Shown: positions 34,704 through 44,148, counted from the stretch's first letter. The stretch: 64,000 nucleotides of DNA from Streptacidiphilus melanogenes (GCF_000787835.1 NZ_BBPP01000008.1:85441-149440); one strand, 5' to 3'. A program made the numbers and translations. The notes: a model not told the origin generated them from the letters alone.

Positions 34704-35576
34704 ATGACCACACACGAAGGGCCGCGCGTCGTGGTGGGCGTGGACCCGTCCGAGCACGCCGCCACCGCGCTCGACTGGGCCGCGGACGAGGCGCAGCTGC
34801 GCGGGTGGCCGCTGCGGATCGTGCACGCCAGAGGGGCCGGCGCCGCCCGGCTCGCTGAGGTCTCCAGCCAGCACCAGTGGGACGAGGCGGACCGTGCGGC
34901 CCGGACACTGCTCGACGACACCGAACGGCGAGCCCGCGAGGACCGTCCCGCCCTGCCGGTCCGCACCGACCTGGTGGACGACGCGCCCCTGCCGGGGCTG
35001 ATCGGCTTTGTGCGGCCGGAGGACCTGCTTGTGGTGGGCAGCCGCGGCCACGGACTGGTCGCCTCGTTGGTCGTCGGGTCCGTCAGCCAGGGCCTGGCCG
35101 CGCACGCGGCCTGCCCGGTCGTCGTCGTGCCTGACCGGGGCGCCTCGCTCCCCGGGGCGGCGGTCGTCCTCGGCGTCGGGCCGGACGAGGCTGCGGACAC
35201 GGTGGCGTTCGCCTTCGCCGAGGCGGCCTGGCGCGGTGCGCCGCTCCTCGCCGTCCGGGCCTGGAGCCTGGTGAGCGCCTATCCGGGGCTCGCCACGGCC
35301 TCCGCTGAGGAGCGGCGCGGGCGCGACGAGGCGGAGTCCGAGCAGCTCGACGGACTGCTGTCCGCCGCACGGGAAGCGCATCCTGGGGTGGCGGTGCGGA
35401 CCGAGATCTCCGAGGGCGCTCCCGACGCCCCGCTGGTCAGCGCCTCCGAGGACGCCTCGCTCCCGGTGCTCGGAGCGCAGCGCGAACACGCCCGTTTCGC
35501 CCCGCCCCTGGGACGGGTGGTCCAGCACGTCCTGCACCAGGCGCAGTGCCCGGTCGCCCTCGTGCCGCACACCTGA
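34704..35576 (+). CDS. universal stress protein, tandem Usp domains
   Basis: 290 residues; ATG after AAAAAGGAG. The first Usp domain has GSRGHGLVASLVVGSVSQGLAAH; the second ends LGRVVQHVLHQAQCPVALVPH. Groups with the Usps at 8112 and 21367. I found no convincing DevR-like box in the 120 bp upstream. Sixth and last Usp of the window. Confidence 0.92.
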   Translation: MTTHEGPRVVVGVDPSEHAATALDWAADEAQLRGWPLRIVHARGAGAARLAEVSSQHQWDEADRAARTLLDDTERRAREDRPALPVRTDLVDDAPLPGLIGFVRPEDLLVVGSRGHGLVASLVVGSVSQGLAAHAACPVVVVPDRGASLPGAAVVLGVGPDEAADTVAFAFAEAAWRGAPLLAVRAWSLVSAYPGLATASAEERRGRDEAESEQLDGLLSAAREAHPGVAVRTEISEGAPDAPLVSASEDASLPVLGAQREHARFAPPLGRVVQHVLHQAQCPVALVPHT

Positions 35577-35676
35577 AGGAGACGCCCGAGCGGGCGGAGC
35601 GTGGTCGAACGACTGTGAGGCGAACACCAGGTGACTCCCAGCCCGGTCTTATGCCGGGTGCCTACCGTCGCCCTCC

Positions 35677-36636
35677 ATGTCCCAGACCGGCGCACGGCGC
35701 GCATTCCTCATCCTGGCGGCGGCACTGGCCGCCCTCGTCGTCGGCGCTTTCGTGGTGCACGCCCCGCCGGCGCACGGCTCGGCCGTGGCCGCCGCGGCCC
35801 GGACCTCACCGAGTCGCGTCCCCTCGCCCGTGGCTTCCCCCGGAGGAACCTCCAGCTCGCCGGCTCCGTCCGCACGCAGACCCGCCTCGCCCTCGCCCTC
35901 ACCCTCCACCCGGGCGGCGGGGACGGAACAGGAGCTGGACTCCGCGCTCGACGCAGCGGCCGGCCACGCCGCCGTGGCCGTCGCCGATCTGGACACCGGG
36001 GAGTCACTCAGCCGGGGGGAGACCGGCCATCTGTTCGACACCGCCAGCATCGTCAAGGCGGACATCCTGGCCGCGCTGCTGCTCCAGCACCAGGAGGCGG
36101 GCACCACGCTCACGGCCGACCAGCGCGCGCTTGCCACCAGCATGATCGAGCAGAGCGACAACGACGCGGCCACCAGCCTTCTGGCGCAGGTGGGCGGGCC
36201 GGAGGCGTTGGACGACGTCAACGTCCGGCTCGGCCTGCGGCACACCACCGTGGGCACCGGCGGCTACTGGGGGTTGACCACCACGACCGCCGCCGACCAG
36301 CTGACCCTGCTTCAGCAGATCTTCGGTACCGGGCCCTCCAAGCTGAGTACCGCCTCCAGAAACTACGTGCGTTCCCTGATGGGCGAGGTCGAGGCGGACC
36401 AGGACTGGGGCGTCAGCGCCGCCGCCGGTGCGGGCGGCGGCTACGCGGTGAAGAACGGCTGGCTGAGCAGGTCCGCCACCGGCCTGTGGGTGATCAACAG
36501 CATCGGCCGGGTCGAGCGGGACGGTCACACCTACCTGGTCTCCGTGCTCTCGGACGGCAACCCGACCATGGCCGACGGGATCTCCCTGGTCGAGCGGATC
36601 GCCGAGGCCGCCGTCGCACGGGTCAGCGGCCCCTGA
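35677..36636 (+). CDS. secreted class A beta-lactamase-fold serine hydrolase
   Basis: 319 residues. N-terminal membrane/signal segment (about 8-28), a Pro/Ser/Ala linker to about 82, then a beta-lactamase2-type domain. SxxK is S124-I-V-K127, SDN is S160-D161-N162, and the KTG motif is replaced by K259-N-G. The class A omega-loop ExxLN is not obvious, so beta-lactam hydrolysis is doubtful; a DD-peptidase-like or penicillin-binding role at the cell surface is as likely. Starts 100 bp after the Usp gene. Confidence 0.85.
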   Translation: MSQTGARRAFLILAAALAALVVGAFVVHAPPAHGSAVAAAARTSPSRVPSPVASPGGTSSSPAPSARRPASPSPSPSTRAAGTEQELDSALDAAAGHAAVAVADLDTGESLSRGETGHLFDTASIVKADILAALLLQHQEAGTTLTADQRALATSMIEQSDNDAATSLLAQVGGPEALDDVNVRLGLRHTTVGTGGYWGLTTTTAADQLTLLQQIFGTGPSKLSTASRNYVRSLMGEVEADQDWGVSAAAGAGGGYAVKNGWLSRSATGLWVINSIGRVERDGHTYLVSVLSDGNPTMADGISLVERIAEAAVARVSGP

Positions 36637-36695
36637 CGGCCGGATCCGTTACTGTTCAGTAGGAATCGCCCTGCGAGAGAAGCGGACGCCCCGTC

Positions 36696-38129
36696 ATGAC
36701 CCCCGCGAACCGCCCGCAACCCGGACTCACCGAGCTGGCTCGCTTGCTGAGGGAGGGTCGGCTCAGCTCGCGCGAGGCCGTCGAGGAGGCGCTCGCGCGG
36801 GTGGTGGAGACGCAGCCGACGCTGAACGCGTTCCGGCGGGTGCGGGCCGAGGCCGCGCTCGGGGAGGCGGAGGAGGCGGACCGGCGGCTGGCCGCCGGGG
36901 AGCGGCTGCCGTTGCTCGGGGTGCCGGTGGCCATCAAGGACGACACCGACATCACGGGGGAGCCCACCGCGTTCGGGTGCGCCGGGGAGTTCCCCGAGGC
37001 GCGGGCGGACGCCGAGGTGGTGCGGCGACTTCGTGCGGCCGGGGCCGTCGTCGTGGGGAAGACCAACACGCCCGAGATCGGCCAGTGGGCCTTCACGGAG
37101 GGCCGGGGCTTCGGCGCCACCCGCAACCCGTGGGACCTGGAGCGCAGCCCGGGAGGCTCGTCCGGTGGGGCCGCCGCCGCGGTCGCGGCCGGGGTGGTGC
37201 CCGCCGCGATCGGCTCCGACGGGGCGGGATCGATCCGCATCCCCGCCGCCTGGACCCATCTCGTCGGCATCAAGCCGCAGCGCGGCCGCATCTCCGCCTG
37301 GCCCGAACCGGAGCCCTTCCACGGCCTGACCGTGCTCGGTCCGCTCGCGCGGACCGTCGCCGACGCCGCCCTGCTGCTCGACGTCGCGTCCGGCAACGCC
37401 CCCGGCGACCCGCACCGGCCCGCCCCGGAGGCGATCCTGCCCGCGGCCGGGCGTGACCCGGGCCGCCTGCGCATCGGGCTCTCCTTCCACACGGCCTGGG
37501 CGATCCACCCGCTGCGGCTGGACCCGGAGATCCGCGCCGCCACCCTCGAACTCGCCGAGACCCTGGCGCGGTTGGGCCACGACGTGATGGAGGCCGACCC
37601 CCGCTACGGACTGATCGGCCCGGCCCAGCTGCCGCGCGCCCTCGCGGGCGTCCGGGCCTGGGCCCGGCGTGTGCCCGACGCCTCGCTGCTCGACCCGCGG
37701 ACCCGCAGCAACATGCGCCGCGGTGCACTTCTGGACGGACCCGTCCTGCGGGCCGCCCGCGCGGCCGAGCGTCCTCTGCAGCGTCGGATCGGCGCGGTGT
37801 TCGGCCACGTCGACGTCCTGCTGACGCCCACCACGGCCGCCCCGCCGCCGCGCATCGGCGCGACCGACGGGCTCGGCTCGGCCGCCATGGACCGGACGAT
37901 GATCACGACCTGCCCCTATGCCTGGCCCTGGAACGTGGTCGGCTGGCCCGGCGTGAACGTGCCCGCCGGCTTCACCTCGACCGGCCTGCCGATCGGCTGC
38001 CAGCTGCTCGGACCGGCGGCGAGCGAGGCCCGACTCGTCTCCCTGGCGGCCCAGTTGGAGGCGCAGCGCCGCTGGGACCTGCTCCGGCCGCCGGCCCATG
38101 CGGCGGCGACCGCCGCGAGCGGGGACTGA
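36696..38129 (+). CDS. amidase signature family enzyme
   Basis: 477 residues. The Ser-cisSer-Lys triad regions are visible: VAIKDDTDITGEPTAFGC (Lys), SPGGSSGGAAAAVAAG (cis-Ser) and IGSDGAGSIRIPAAWTHLVGIKP (nucleophile Ser). Full length for AS-family amidases acting on aliphatic or aromatic amides. Soluble. No GatB/GatC genes nearby, so not a glutamyl-tRNA amidotransferase subunit. The preceding gene ends 59 bp upstream. Confidence 0.9.
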   Translation: MTPANRPQPGLTELARLLREGRLSSREAVEEALARVVETQPTLNAFRRVRAEAALGEAEEADRRLAAGERLPLLGVPVAIKDDTDITGEPTAFGCAGEFPEARADAEVVRRLRAAGAVVVGKTNTPEIGQWAFTEGRGFGATRNPWDLERSPGGSSGGAAAAVAAGVVPAAIGSDGAGSIRIPAAWTHLVGIKPQRGRISAWPEPEPFHGLTVLGPLARTVADAALLLDVASGNAPGDPHRPAPEAILPAAGRDPGRLRIGLSFHTAWAIHPLRLDPEIRAATLELAETLARLGHDVMEADPRYGLIGPAQLPRALAGVRAWARRVPDASLLDPRTRSNMRRGALLDGPVLRAARAAERPLQRRIGAVFGHVDVLLTPTTAAPPPRIGATDGLGSAAMDRTMITTCPYAWPWNVVGWPGVNVPAGFTSTGLPIGCQLLGPAASEARLVSLAAQLEAQRRWDLLRPPAHAAATAASGD

Positions 38130-38199
38130 GGCGTCACCGGCACGTTGCTTCCACCCAGTAACGTTGCAGGTAGCAGCAAGCGTGTGCGGGAGGACGGAC

Positions 38200-38763
38200 G
38201 TGGGGCAGAGCGCCTCTGAGGGGCAGGCCCAGGGCCTGCGTTGGCTGGTGCTGGTCTACAAGATCCCGGCAGAGCCGACGCGGTTGCGTGCCGGCGTGTG
38301 GCGGAAGATCAAGGGGATGGGCGCCATCTACCTGCAGAACTCGGTGGCCGCGCTGCCGTCGAGCACGACCGCGGAGCGGGCGCTGCGGCTGCTGCGCAAG
38401 GAGATCGTGGAGATGGGCGGCACCGCCTCGCTCCTCGACGCGGGCGTCCTCGGCGGCGGGGCCGAGATGGAGGACCAGTTCAACGCGGCCCGTGACGACG
38501 AGTACGAGGAGATCGTCGACCGCTGCCAGGACTTCCTCGGGCAGATCGACAAGGAGTACCGGGCCGAGCACTTCACCTACGCGGAGCTCGAGGAGAACGA
38601 CGAGGACCTGGTGAAGCTGCGGAACTGGTTCGCGAAGGTCGAAGCCCGCGACGTGCTGGGCGCCTCGGGCAAGGCCGCGGCCGTGACGGCGCTGGAGCGC
38701 TGCGCCAAGGTCCTGGACGAGTACGCGGGCCGCGTCTACGCCGAGGAGGGGGAGGGCCGCTGA
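38200..38763 (+). CDS. ChrB N-terminal-domain protein
   Basis: 187 residues from a GTG with GGGAGG 6 bp upstream. WLVLVYKIPAEPTRLRAGVWRKIKGMGAIYLQNSVAALPSS is the ChrB N-terminal domain signature; the rest is a helical region rich in acidic residues (DEYEEIVDRCQDFLGQIDKEY). Full ChrB, the chromate-responsive regulator/protease partner of ChrA, has an additional C-terminal domain that is absent, and no chrA gene is in the window. Stand-alone ChrB_N proteins are common in Streptomyces; role unknown. Confidence 0.85.
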   Translation: MGQSASEGQAQGLRWLVLVYKIPAEPTRLRAGVWRKIKGMGAIYLQNSVAALPSSTTAERALRLLRKEIVEMGGTASLLDAGVLGGGAEMEDQFNAARDDEYEEIVDRCQDFLGQIDKEYRAEHFTYAELEENDEDLVKLRNWFAKVEARDVLGASGKAAAVTALERCAKVLDEYAGRVYAEEGEGR

Positions 38764-38789
38764 GCCACCCCCTCCCGCGGGCGGATTCA

Positions 38790-38811
38790 GGCTCCGGACG
38801 GCGCCGGAGCC
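38790..38811. terminator. hairpin between convergent genes
   Basis: 8-bp arms GGCTCCGG (38790-38797) and CCGGAGCC (38804-38811) with a 6-nt loop, between the stops at 38763 (+) and 38815 (-). Confidence 0.7.
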
Positions 38812-38814
38812 GCT

Positions 38815-39066
38815 CTACGCGCCGCCCGGCCCCTGCGCGGCGGCGCGGGCGGCCCTGACCACCCGGAACAGCGACAGGGCGAGCAGCAGGGCGACGGCGA
38901 CCGGCAGCAGCCACCACGCGTTGACCCCGGACCGGGTCAGCCCCCAGGTGGCGGCGAGCGCCACGGCGACGCCCAGGGCGACGCGCCAGTCGTCGCCGAC
39001 GACGAAGTCGTACCAGAAGCGGCCGAAGGACCGCAGGGCCGAGCCGGCGCGTTCGACGACGCTCAT
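38815..39066 (-). CDS. small two-TM membrane protein
   Basis: 83 residues. Its ATG overlaps the stop of the upstream membrane protein gene by 4 bp (ATGA), implying translational coupling. Two hydrophobic stretches (about 28-45 and 48-68, with NAWWLLPVAVALLLALSLF) follow an amphipathic start. Last gene of the five-gene ABC-type operon. No family recognised; perhaps a subunit or stabiliser of the preceding membrane protein. Confidence 0.75.
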   Translation of the reverse strand: MSVVERAGSALRSFGRFWYDFVVGDDWRVALGVAVALAATWGLTRSGVNAWWLLPVAVALLLALSLFRVVRAARAAAQGPGGA

Positions 39067-39836
39067 GTGAGACTCCCTTCGGTGGGGTGGGCCGTGCGGA
39101 GCGAACCCGAGGCGCGGGCGCGGCGCAGCACGGAGGTGTAGCCGAGCGCCAACAGCGCCACGGCGGGGACGACGACCAGCAGCGCGGCGTCGGAGCCGGG
39201 CCAGTCGGCGCCCGCGCCCTCGGTGGCCCAGAAGACGCCGAAAGCGGTGAGCATGGTGCCGACGACGAACTTCATCGTGTTCTCCGGCACCCGCGCGAGC
39301 GGCGCCCGCACCGCGAACCCGGCGACGGCCACGATCGCGACGGCGACGACGGCGCCCAGCACCGCGACGGGGATGTCGTGCTGGTTGTCGCCGAAGGTGA
39401 CGACGATGAACGCGACCTCCAGCCCCTCGAGGAAGACGCCCTTGAAGGACAGCGTGAACGCGTACCAGTCCTTCACGCGGCCCCGGCCGCCCTGGGCGGC
39501 GCCGGACGCGGCCGCGACCTCGTCCGCGTAAGCCTGGGTCTCGTCGTGCAGGGCCTTGTACCCGGAGCCGCGCATGATGGCCTTGCGCAGCCACTGCAGG
39601 CCGAAGACCAGCAGCAGCGCGCCGACGAGCAGGCGCAGCGCCCCGAGCGGGATCTGTCCGACCGCGGGGCCGAGCACGGCGACGGTCGCCGCCAGCGTCA
39701 GCAGCGCGGCGACGGTGCCCTGCCAGGCGGAGCCCCAGTGCCGGCTGGTGCCGGCAGCCAGGACGATCGTGAGCGCCTCGACGGCCTCGACCGCGCAGGC
39801 GAGCAGGACGGTGAGGAAGAGCACGAAGGTCGTCAT
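39063..39836 (-). CDS. COG4280/FTR1-like integral membrane protein
   Basis: 257 residues from an ATG with GGAGGTGA. Six or seven membrane segments. Two ExxE motifs lie in membrane helices: E17-x-x-E20 in the first (CAVEAVEALTIVL) and LEGLEVAFIVVTFG in the middle, reminiscent of REGLE of FTR1 iron permeases. A cytoplasmic loop at about 90-125 is polar (GYKALHDETQAYADEV). It follows the ATPase gene by 40 bp in the same operon, so a role in ferrous or other metal transport is reasonable but unproven. Confidence 0.75.
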   Translation of the reverse strand: MTTFVLFLTVLLACAVEAVEALTIVLAAGTSRHWGSAWQGTVAALLTLAATVAVLGPAVGQIPLGALRLLVGALLLVFGLQWLRKAIMRGSGYKALHDETQAYADEVAAASGAAQGGRGRVKDWYAFTLSFKGVFLEGLEVAFIVVTFGDNQHDIPVAVLGAVVAVAIVAVAGFAVRAPLARVPENTMKFVVGTMLTAFGVFWATEGAGADWPGSDAALLVVVPAVALLALGYTSVLRRARASGSLRTAHPTEGSLT

Positions 39837-39876
39837 CGGTCACCTCCAGGGCGTGAACAGGGACGGCGACGGACGG

Positions 39877-41073
39877 TCATGGGACCTCCACGGGTGTGCG
39901 GTCGGACAGTGGGGCGGCGTCCTGCCCGGCCCCGGTGGGCCTTGAGGAGGACGCGGGGTAGGCGAAACACCCGTCGGGGTCCAGGGTGACCCGGACGCGC
40001 GCGCCGCGCGGGCAGGCCCGCCGGTCGAAGACGCCGGTGAGGCGGGAGCCGTCGGCGAGTTCGACGACGTGGTCGTAGCCGCGTCCGCGGTAGGCGGTGT
40101 CGGCGACTGTGCCCGAAAGGCCGTGCGAGGCGTCGGCCGCCTCGCCGGAGTCCTCCGCGATCGTGACCGCGGCCGGGCGGAGCAGGACGTGGACCGGAGC
40201 GCCGTCGCCGTGCTCGCCCATGGCGGTGGCGACCAGCGAGCCGGCCGCGGTGGCGCACATGACCCGCCCGGCGTGCGAGGCGCCGTCGGCCTGCCCGTCG
40301 AGCTCGCCCGCGAGGCCGGTGAAGCGGGCCACGAACGGGCTGGCCGGGCGCTGGTAGACCTCCTCGGGCGCGGCGAGCTGGACCAGCCGGCCCTGCTCCA
40401 GCACACCGACGGTGTCGGCGAGCGCGAAGGCCTCGGCCTGGTCGTGGGTGATGTAGACGACCGTTGCGCCGCTCTCGCGGGTCAGCGCCGCGATCTCCAC
40501 CCGCAGCCGCTCGCGCAGGTCCGCGTCGAGGTTGGACAGCGGCTCGTCGAAGAGCAGCAGGCCGGGGCGCGCGACCAGGGCGCGCGCGAGCGCGACGCGC
40601 TGCTGCTGGCCGCCGGAGAGCTGGTGCGGGTAGCGCTCGGCGTGCCCGCCGAGGCCGACGCGTTCCAGGGCCGCCGCGACCTGGGTGGCGGACTGGTGCT
40701 TCGTGGGCCGTCGGCGCTTCAGCGCGTAGGCGACGTTCTCGGCGGCGCTCATGTGCGGCCACAGCGCGTAGTCCTGGAAGACCATCGCCAACTCCCGCCG
40801 GTCCGGCGGCAGATGGGTGCGACCCTCGGCCAGTGTCCGGGCGCCGAGGCGGATGCTGCCGCCGTCGGGGCGCTCGATGCCCGCCAGGCAGCGCAGCAAC
40901 GTGGTCTTGCCCGAGCCGGACGGGCCCAGCAGGACCAGGAACCGGCCCGGCTCGACCGAGAAGGAGACCTCGTCGAGGACCCGGGTCGCGCCGAAGGACT
41001 TGCTCAGCCGGTCCACCACCAGGGCGTCGGTCGCGCCGGAAGGGGGCGTGGCGGAAGGGGGCGTGGCGGTCAT
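39877..41073 (-). CDS. ABC transporter ATPase, ferric iron type (FbpC-like)
   Basis: 398 residues from the ATG at 41073 (GGAGG 8 bp upstream), overlapping the permease stop by 4 bp. Walker [11 protein letters not shown]-loop VFQDYALWP, signature [15 protein letters not shown], Walker [13 protein letters not shown] and switch His VYITHD. The C-terminal 240-398 carries a TOBE-type regulatory domain. Energises uptake with the permease and binding protein encoded upstream. Confidence 0.93.
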   Translation of the reverse strand: MTATPPSATPPSGATDALVVDRLSKSFGATRVLDEVSFSVEPGRFLVLLGPSGSGKTTLLRCLAGIERPDGGSIRLGARTLAEGRTHLPPDRRELAMVFQDYALWPHMSAAENVAYALKRRRPTKHQSATQVAAALERVGLGGHAERYPHQLSGGQQQRVALARALVARPGLLLFDEPLSNLDADLRERLRVEIAALTRESGATVVYITHDQAEAFALADTVGVLEQGRLVQLAAPEEVYQRPASPFVARFTGLAGELDGQADGASHAGRVMCATAAGSLVATAMGEHGDGAPVHVLLRPAAVTIAEDSGEAADASHGLSGTVADTAYRGRGYDHVVELADGSRLTGVFDRRACPRGARVRVTLDPDGCFAYPASSSRPTGAGQDAAPLSDRTPVEVP

Positions 41074-42863
41074 GCGAGGGCCTCCAGGCGTCGGGCCGTG
41101 GGAAGGAACAGGCGCAGCGCGCCGAGCACCAGGCCGATCAGGACCAGCGCACCGGCCACGACCACGACGGTCATCGCCGCGCCCGCGCCCAGGTCGTATC
41201 CCTGGAGCTGCCGGGTGATCGCCACCGACAGCGGCTCCTGGCCGGGCGGGGCGAGCAGTTGGGACACCGGCAGCTCCAGCAGTGTGCCGCAGAACGCGAT
41301 CAGCCAGGTCCACACCAGTGAGCCGGCCACCAGCGGCAGCACGGCCCCGGCCCAGGCGGCCGCCGGACGGCGGCCGTGGATCCGGGCCGCCCACAGCAGC
41401 GAGTCGCTGACCTGCCCGAGCGGTCCGGACAGCAGCCGGGCCGCCGACGGCAGCGCGCCCGCCAGATAGCCGAGGACCAGCAGCGTGGTCGTCCCGTACA
41501 GGTCGATGCCGAGGCTCGAGGCGAACGGCAGGTTGTAGGTGAAGATGTAGCCGCTGGCCAGCAGCACGCTCGGCAGCGCGATCGCGGCCAGGAGCAGCAG
41601 GTCCAGCAGGCGTCCGGCCCGGCCGCCGCCCTGACGGGCCAGCGCGCGTCCGGCGACCGCGCCCAGGACGACGGCGGCGCACGCGGTGATGGCCGCCAGT
41701 CGCGCCGAGTAGCCCAGCGCCGACATCATCTCGCCCGAGCCCAGCACGTGCCGGAAGTTGGCCAGGCTCAGCGACGCGGCGCTGACCTTGCCGCCGGACG
41801 GCAGCAGGGAGGCCGCCGCCGCGCCGAACGCGGGCACGCCCGCGGCGGCGAGGAAGAAGCCGCCGACGCCGACCAGCGCGGCCGTCTGCCGGACGGCGCC
41901 GAGGCGGGCCCGGCGGGCCGGGCGGGTGCGGCCGGAGAGGACCTGGTAGCTGCGCCCGCGCAGCGAGCGGCGCTGGGCCAGCAGTGCGAGGCCGACCAGG
42001 GCCAGCAGCAGCCAGCCCATCGCCGAGGCGAGCGGGAAGTCGGCCGGGAAGGTGGAGATGGACTGCTCCATCGCGCCGGTCAGCAGCGGGAAGTTCCCCT
42101 GGGAGGCGAGCGTCGCCGCGACCCCGTAGTCGGAGATCGACTCGGCGAAGACGGTGGCGAACGCCGCCCACAGCGCGGGTGCGAGCATCGGCAGCACGAC
42201 CCGGGCTGTGGCGAGCCGCCCGCCGCCGTGGGTGCGGGCGGCGTCCTCGAACTCCCGGCCCAGGCCGCGCAGCAGCGCGGTGACCGCCAGGTAGGCGAAG
42301 GGGACCCCGCGCGTGGCGAGCACCCAGATCACCCCGGCGGGCCCGAAGACCACGGAACGCAGCCAGACGGGATCCTGGCCGAGCAGCCGGTCCAGCACGC
42401 CCTGCGGTTCCACCAGCCAGGTCCAGCCCAGCGACTCGAGGTAGGAGGGGGCCAGCAGCAGCGCCCACAGCAGCAGCCGCCACAGACCCTGCCCCGCGAG
42501 CGTGGTGCGCTCGGTCAGCCAGGCGAGCGCCAGCGCGACCGCGGTGGCCAGCAGCGCCGCGCCCGCGCCGACCGCGAGCGAGTCGAGCAGCGCGTGCGCC
42601 GTCCATCCGGACAGCACCTGCTGGAACGGCGCCCAGGTGAACCAGGCGTCGCCCTGGTCGAACAGCCGTGGGGAGACGGCGACCAGCAGGAACCCGGCGA
42701 CGGGGAGCAGCAGCACCGCGGCGAACAGCCCCCAGGGCAGCAGCCGCAGCGCCCCCGCGACCCGCGGCTGCAGCAGCCGGCCGGGACGCGGCGGCCCGGC
42801 CGGGGACGCCTGGTCTGCGCCCGCGGCGGTGCGCGGACCAGGGGTGAGCATGGTGTCGGTCAT
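41070..42863 (-). CDS. ABC transporter permease, ferric iron type (FbpB-like, two BPD domains)
   Basis: 597 residues with about 12 membrane segments, made of two fused BPD_transp_1 domains. The EAA-type loops are near EFEDAARTHGGGRLATARVVLP (first half) and VSDSLLWAARIHGRRPAAAWAGAVLP (second half). The length and duplication match FbpB/SfuB. Starts 3 bp after the binding-protein stop with no clear Shine-Dalgarno, so is likely translationally coupled. Same operon as the ATPase. Confidence 0.92.
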   Translation of the reverse strand: MTDTMLTPGPRTAAGADQASPAGPPRPGRLLQPRVAGALRLLPWGLFAAVLLLPVAGFLLVAVSPRLFDQGDAWFTWAPFQQVLSGWTAHALLDSLAVGAGAALLATAVALALAWLTERTTLAGQGLWRLLLWALLLAPSYLESLGWTWLVEPQGVLDRLLGQDPVWLRSVVFGPAGVIWVLATRGVPFAYLAVTALLRGLGREFEDAARTHGGGRLATARVVLPMLAPALWAAFATVFAESISDYGVAATLASQGNFPLLTGAMEQSISTFPADFPLASAMGWLLLALVGLALLAQRRSLRGRSYQVLSGRTRPARRARLGAVRQTAALVGVGGFFLAAAGVPAFGAAAASLLPSGGKVSAASLSLANFRHVLGSGEMMSALGYSARLAAITACAAVVLGAVAGRALARQGGGRAGRLLDLLLLAAIALPSVLLASGYIFTYNLPFASSLGIDLYGTTTLLVLGYLAGALPSAARLLSGPLGQVSDSLLWAARIHGRRPAAAWAGAVLPLVAGSLVWTWLIAFCGTLLELPVSQLLAPPGQEPLSVAITRQLQGYDLGAGAAMTVVVVAGALVLIGLVLGALRLFLPTARRLEALA

Positions 42864-42866
42864 GGG

Positions 42867-43946
42867 TCAGTGGACGATCGTGTTGGTGAACCAGGTGTTG
42901 ACGGTGCCTTCCTTGGGGCCCCAGACGTAGGGGTCGATCGCCTGGGTGGGCACCGCGGCAAGGGCGGGCAGCTCCGGGTCGGGCGTGACGTCCTGGACGA
43001 TGGGCCAGTACAGCGAGTCGCCGTTGCGGTCGCCGGTCAGCATCACCTGCTGGCCCTGGGGGCTGAGCACGAAGGAGGCGAACTTCTCGGCCTCGGCCTG
43101 CTCCTGCGCCGACACCTTGCCGTCGATGCCGATGACGCTGGGCAGCGAGGTGACCTTGGGCAGGTAGGCGGTCTTGATGTTCTTGTCCTTGATCCCTGCG
43201 GCGATGCCGGCGGAGCTCTGGATCAGCGCGACCTTGATCTGGCCGGTCTGCAGCGCGTGCAGGGTGTCGCCGTTGGTCTGGAAGACGTGCAGGCCGTTCG
43301 ACTTGAGCGAGCTGTAGAACGCCTCGCCCTGGCTGTCGCCGCCGAGCTGGTTGAACATGCCCGCCACGAACGGGTAGGTCGGGCCGGAGACCGCCGGGTC
43401 GTTCATGCCCACCGCACCCTTCCAGGTGGGGGAGAGCAGGTCCTGCCAGCTGGTCGGCGGGTTCGGGGTCTTGCTCGCGTCGTAGACCAGCGCCGCAGTG
43501 ACGGTCAGGCCGGTCGGCACGTAGCTCCTGTCCTTCGGGACCACGGCCTGGCCGGCCGCGTTCAGCTGCACGTTCGGCTCGAAGTTCTTCACCAGCATCC
43601 CGGCCTGGTCGAGGGCGGCGAACGCCTCGTCGCCGTCCACCCACAGCACGCCCCACTGCGGGTTGCCGCGCTCGGCCTGGACGCGGGCCAGCAGCGGGCC
43701 GGTGCTGTCGTCGACGAGCTTGGTGGGGATGCCGGTGGCCTTCTGGAAGGCGGTGACCATGGCCTGGTCGTAACCCTGGGCGGAGTACACCACCAGCGGC
43801 ACCGGGGCGCCGGTGGCGACCACGCTGCCGCCGGATCCGGCGCTCTGGCTCGATCCACACGCGGAGAGCACGGCCATCACCAGTCCTGCGGCGACGACGA
43901 CGCCGACCGACCGTCTACGCGCGCCCACAGCGGTTCGAAGAGACAT
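42867..43946 (-). CDS. ABC transporter substrate-binding lipoprotein (ferric iron or similar)
   Basis: 359 residues. Lipoprotein signal peptide with lipobox LSAC (Cys30), then a type-2 periplasmic-binding fold: VPLVVYSAQGYDQAMVTAFQKATGIPTKLVDDSTGPLLARVQAERGNPQWGVLW, the usual opening of Fe(3+)-type (FbpA/IdiA) proteins. Iron-ligand tyrosines cannot be assigned by eye. First gene of a leftward operon of five; a short AT-rich stretch (about 43960-43990) upstream is the likely promoter. Confidence 0.9.
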   Translation of the reverse strand: MSLRTAVGARRRSVGVVVAAGLVMAVLSACGSSQSAGSGGSVVATGAPVPLVVYSAQGYDQAMVTAFQKATGIPTKLVDDSTGPLLARVQAERGNPQWGVLWVDGDEAFAALDQAGMLVKNFEPNVQLNAAGQAVVPKDRSYVPTGLTVTAALVYDASKTPNPPTSWQDLLSPTWKGAVGMNDPAVSGPTYPFVAGMFNQLGGDSQGEAFYSSLKSNGLHVFQTNGDTLHALQTGQIKVALIQSSAGIAAGIKDKNIKTAYLPKVTSLPSVIGIDGKVSAQEQAEAEKFASFVLSPQGQQVMLTGDRNGDSLYWPIVQDVTPDPELPALAAVPTQAIDPYVWGPKEGTVNTWFTNTIVH

Positions 43947-44148
43947 GTTCGCTCCAGCACAAGTGAAAAGTAACAGTGGTTAGAACCGTGGAGCAACGGG
44001 TCAAACGGACGAGACGCGTCCGGCCAACCGCACATGAACGCGCGGCGAACGTCGGGATGCGGGGCGGCAGGGGTGCGCCCGCGCGACAGCGGAGCGAGCC
44101 TAACGACCCCGTGGAGGGGTCGGGCGGCGGTGCCCGAGGGGCGAGAAG
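43947..44148. other. gene-free promoter region of the iron-type operon
   Basis: No gene is supported here. The first 40 bases are markedly less GC-rich than the surroundings and precede the binding-protein gene. I saw no repeat or operator that I could name. Confidence 0.4.
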
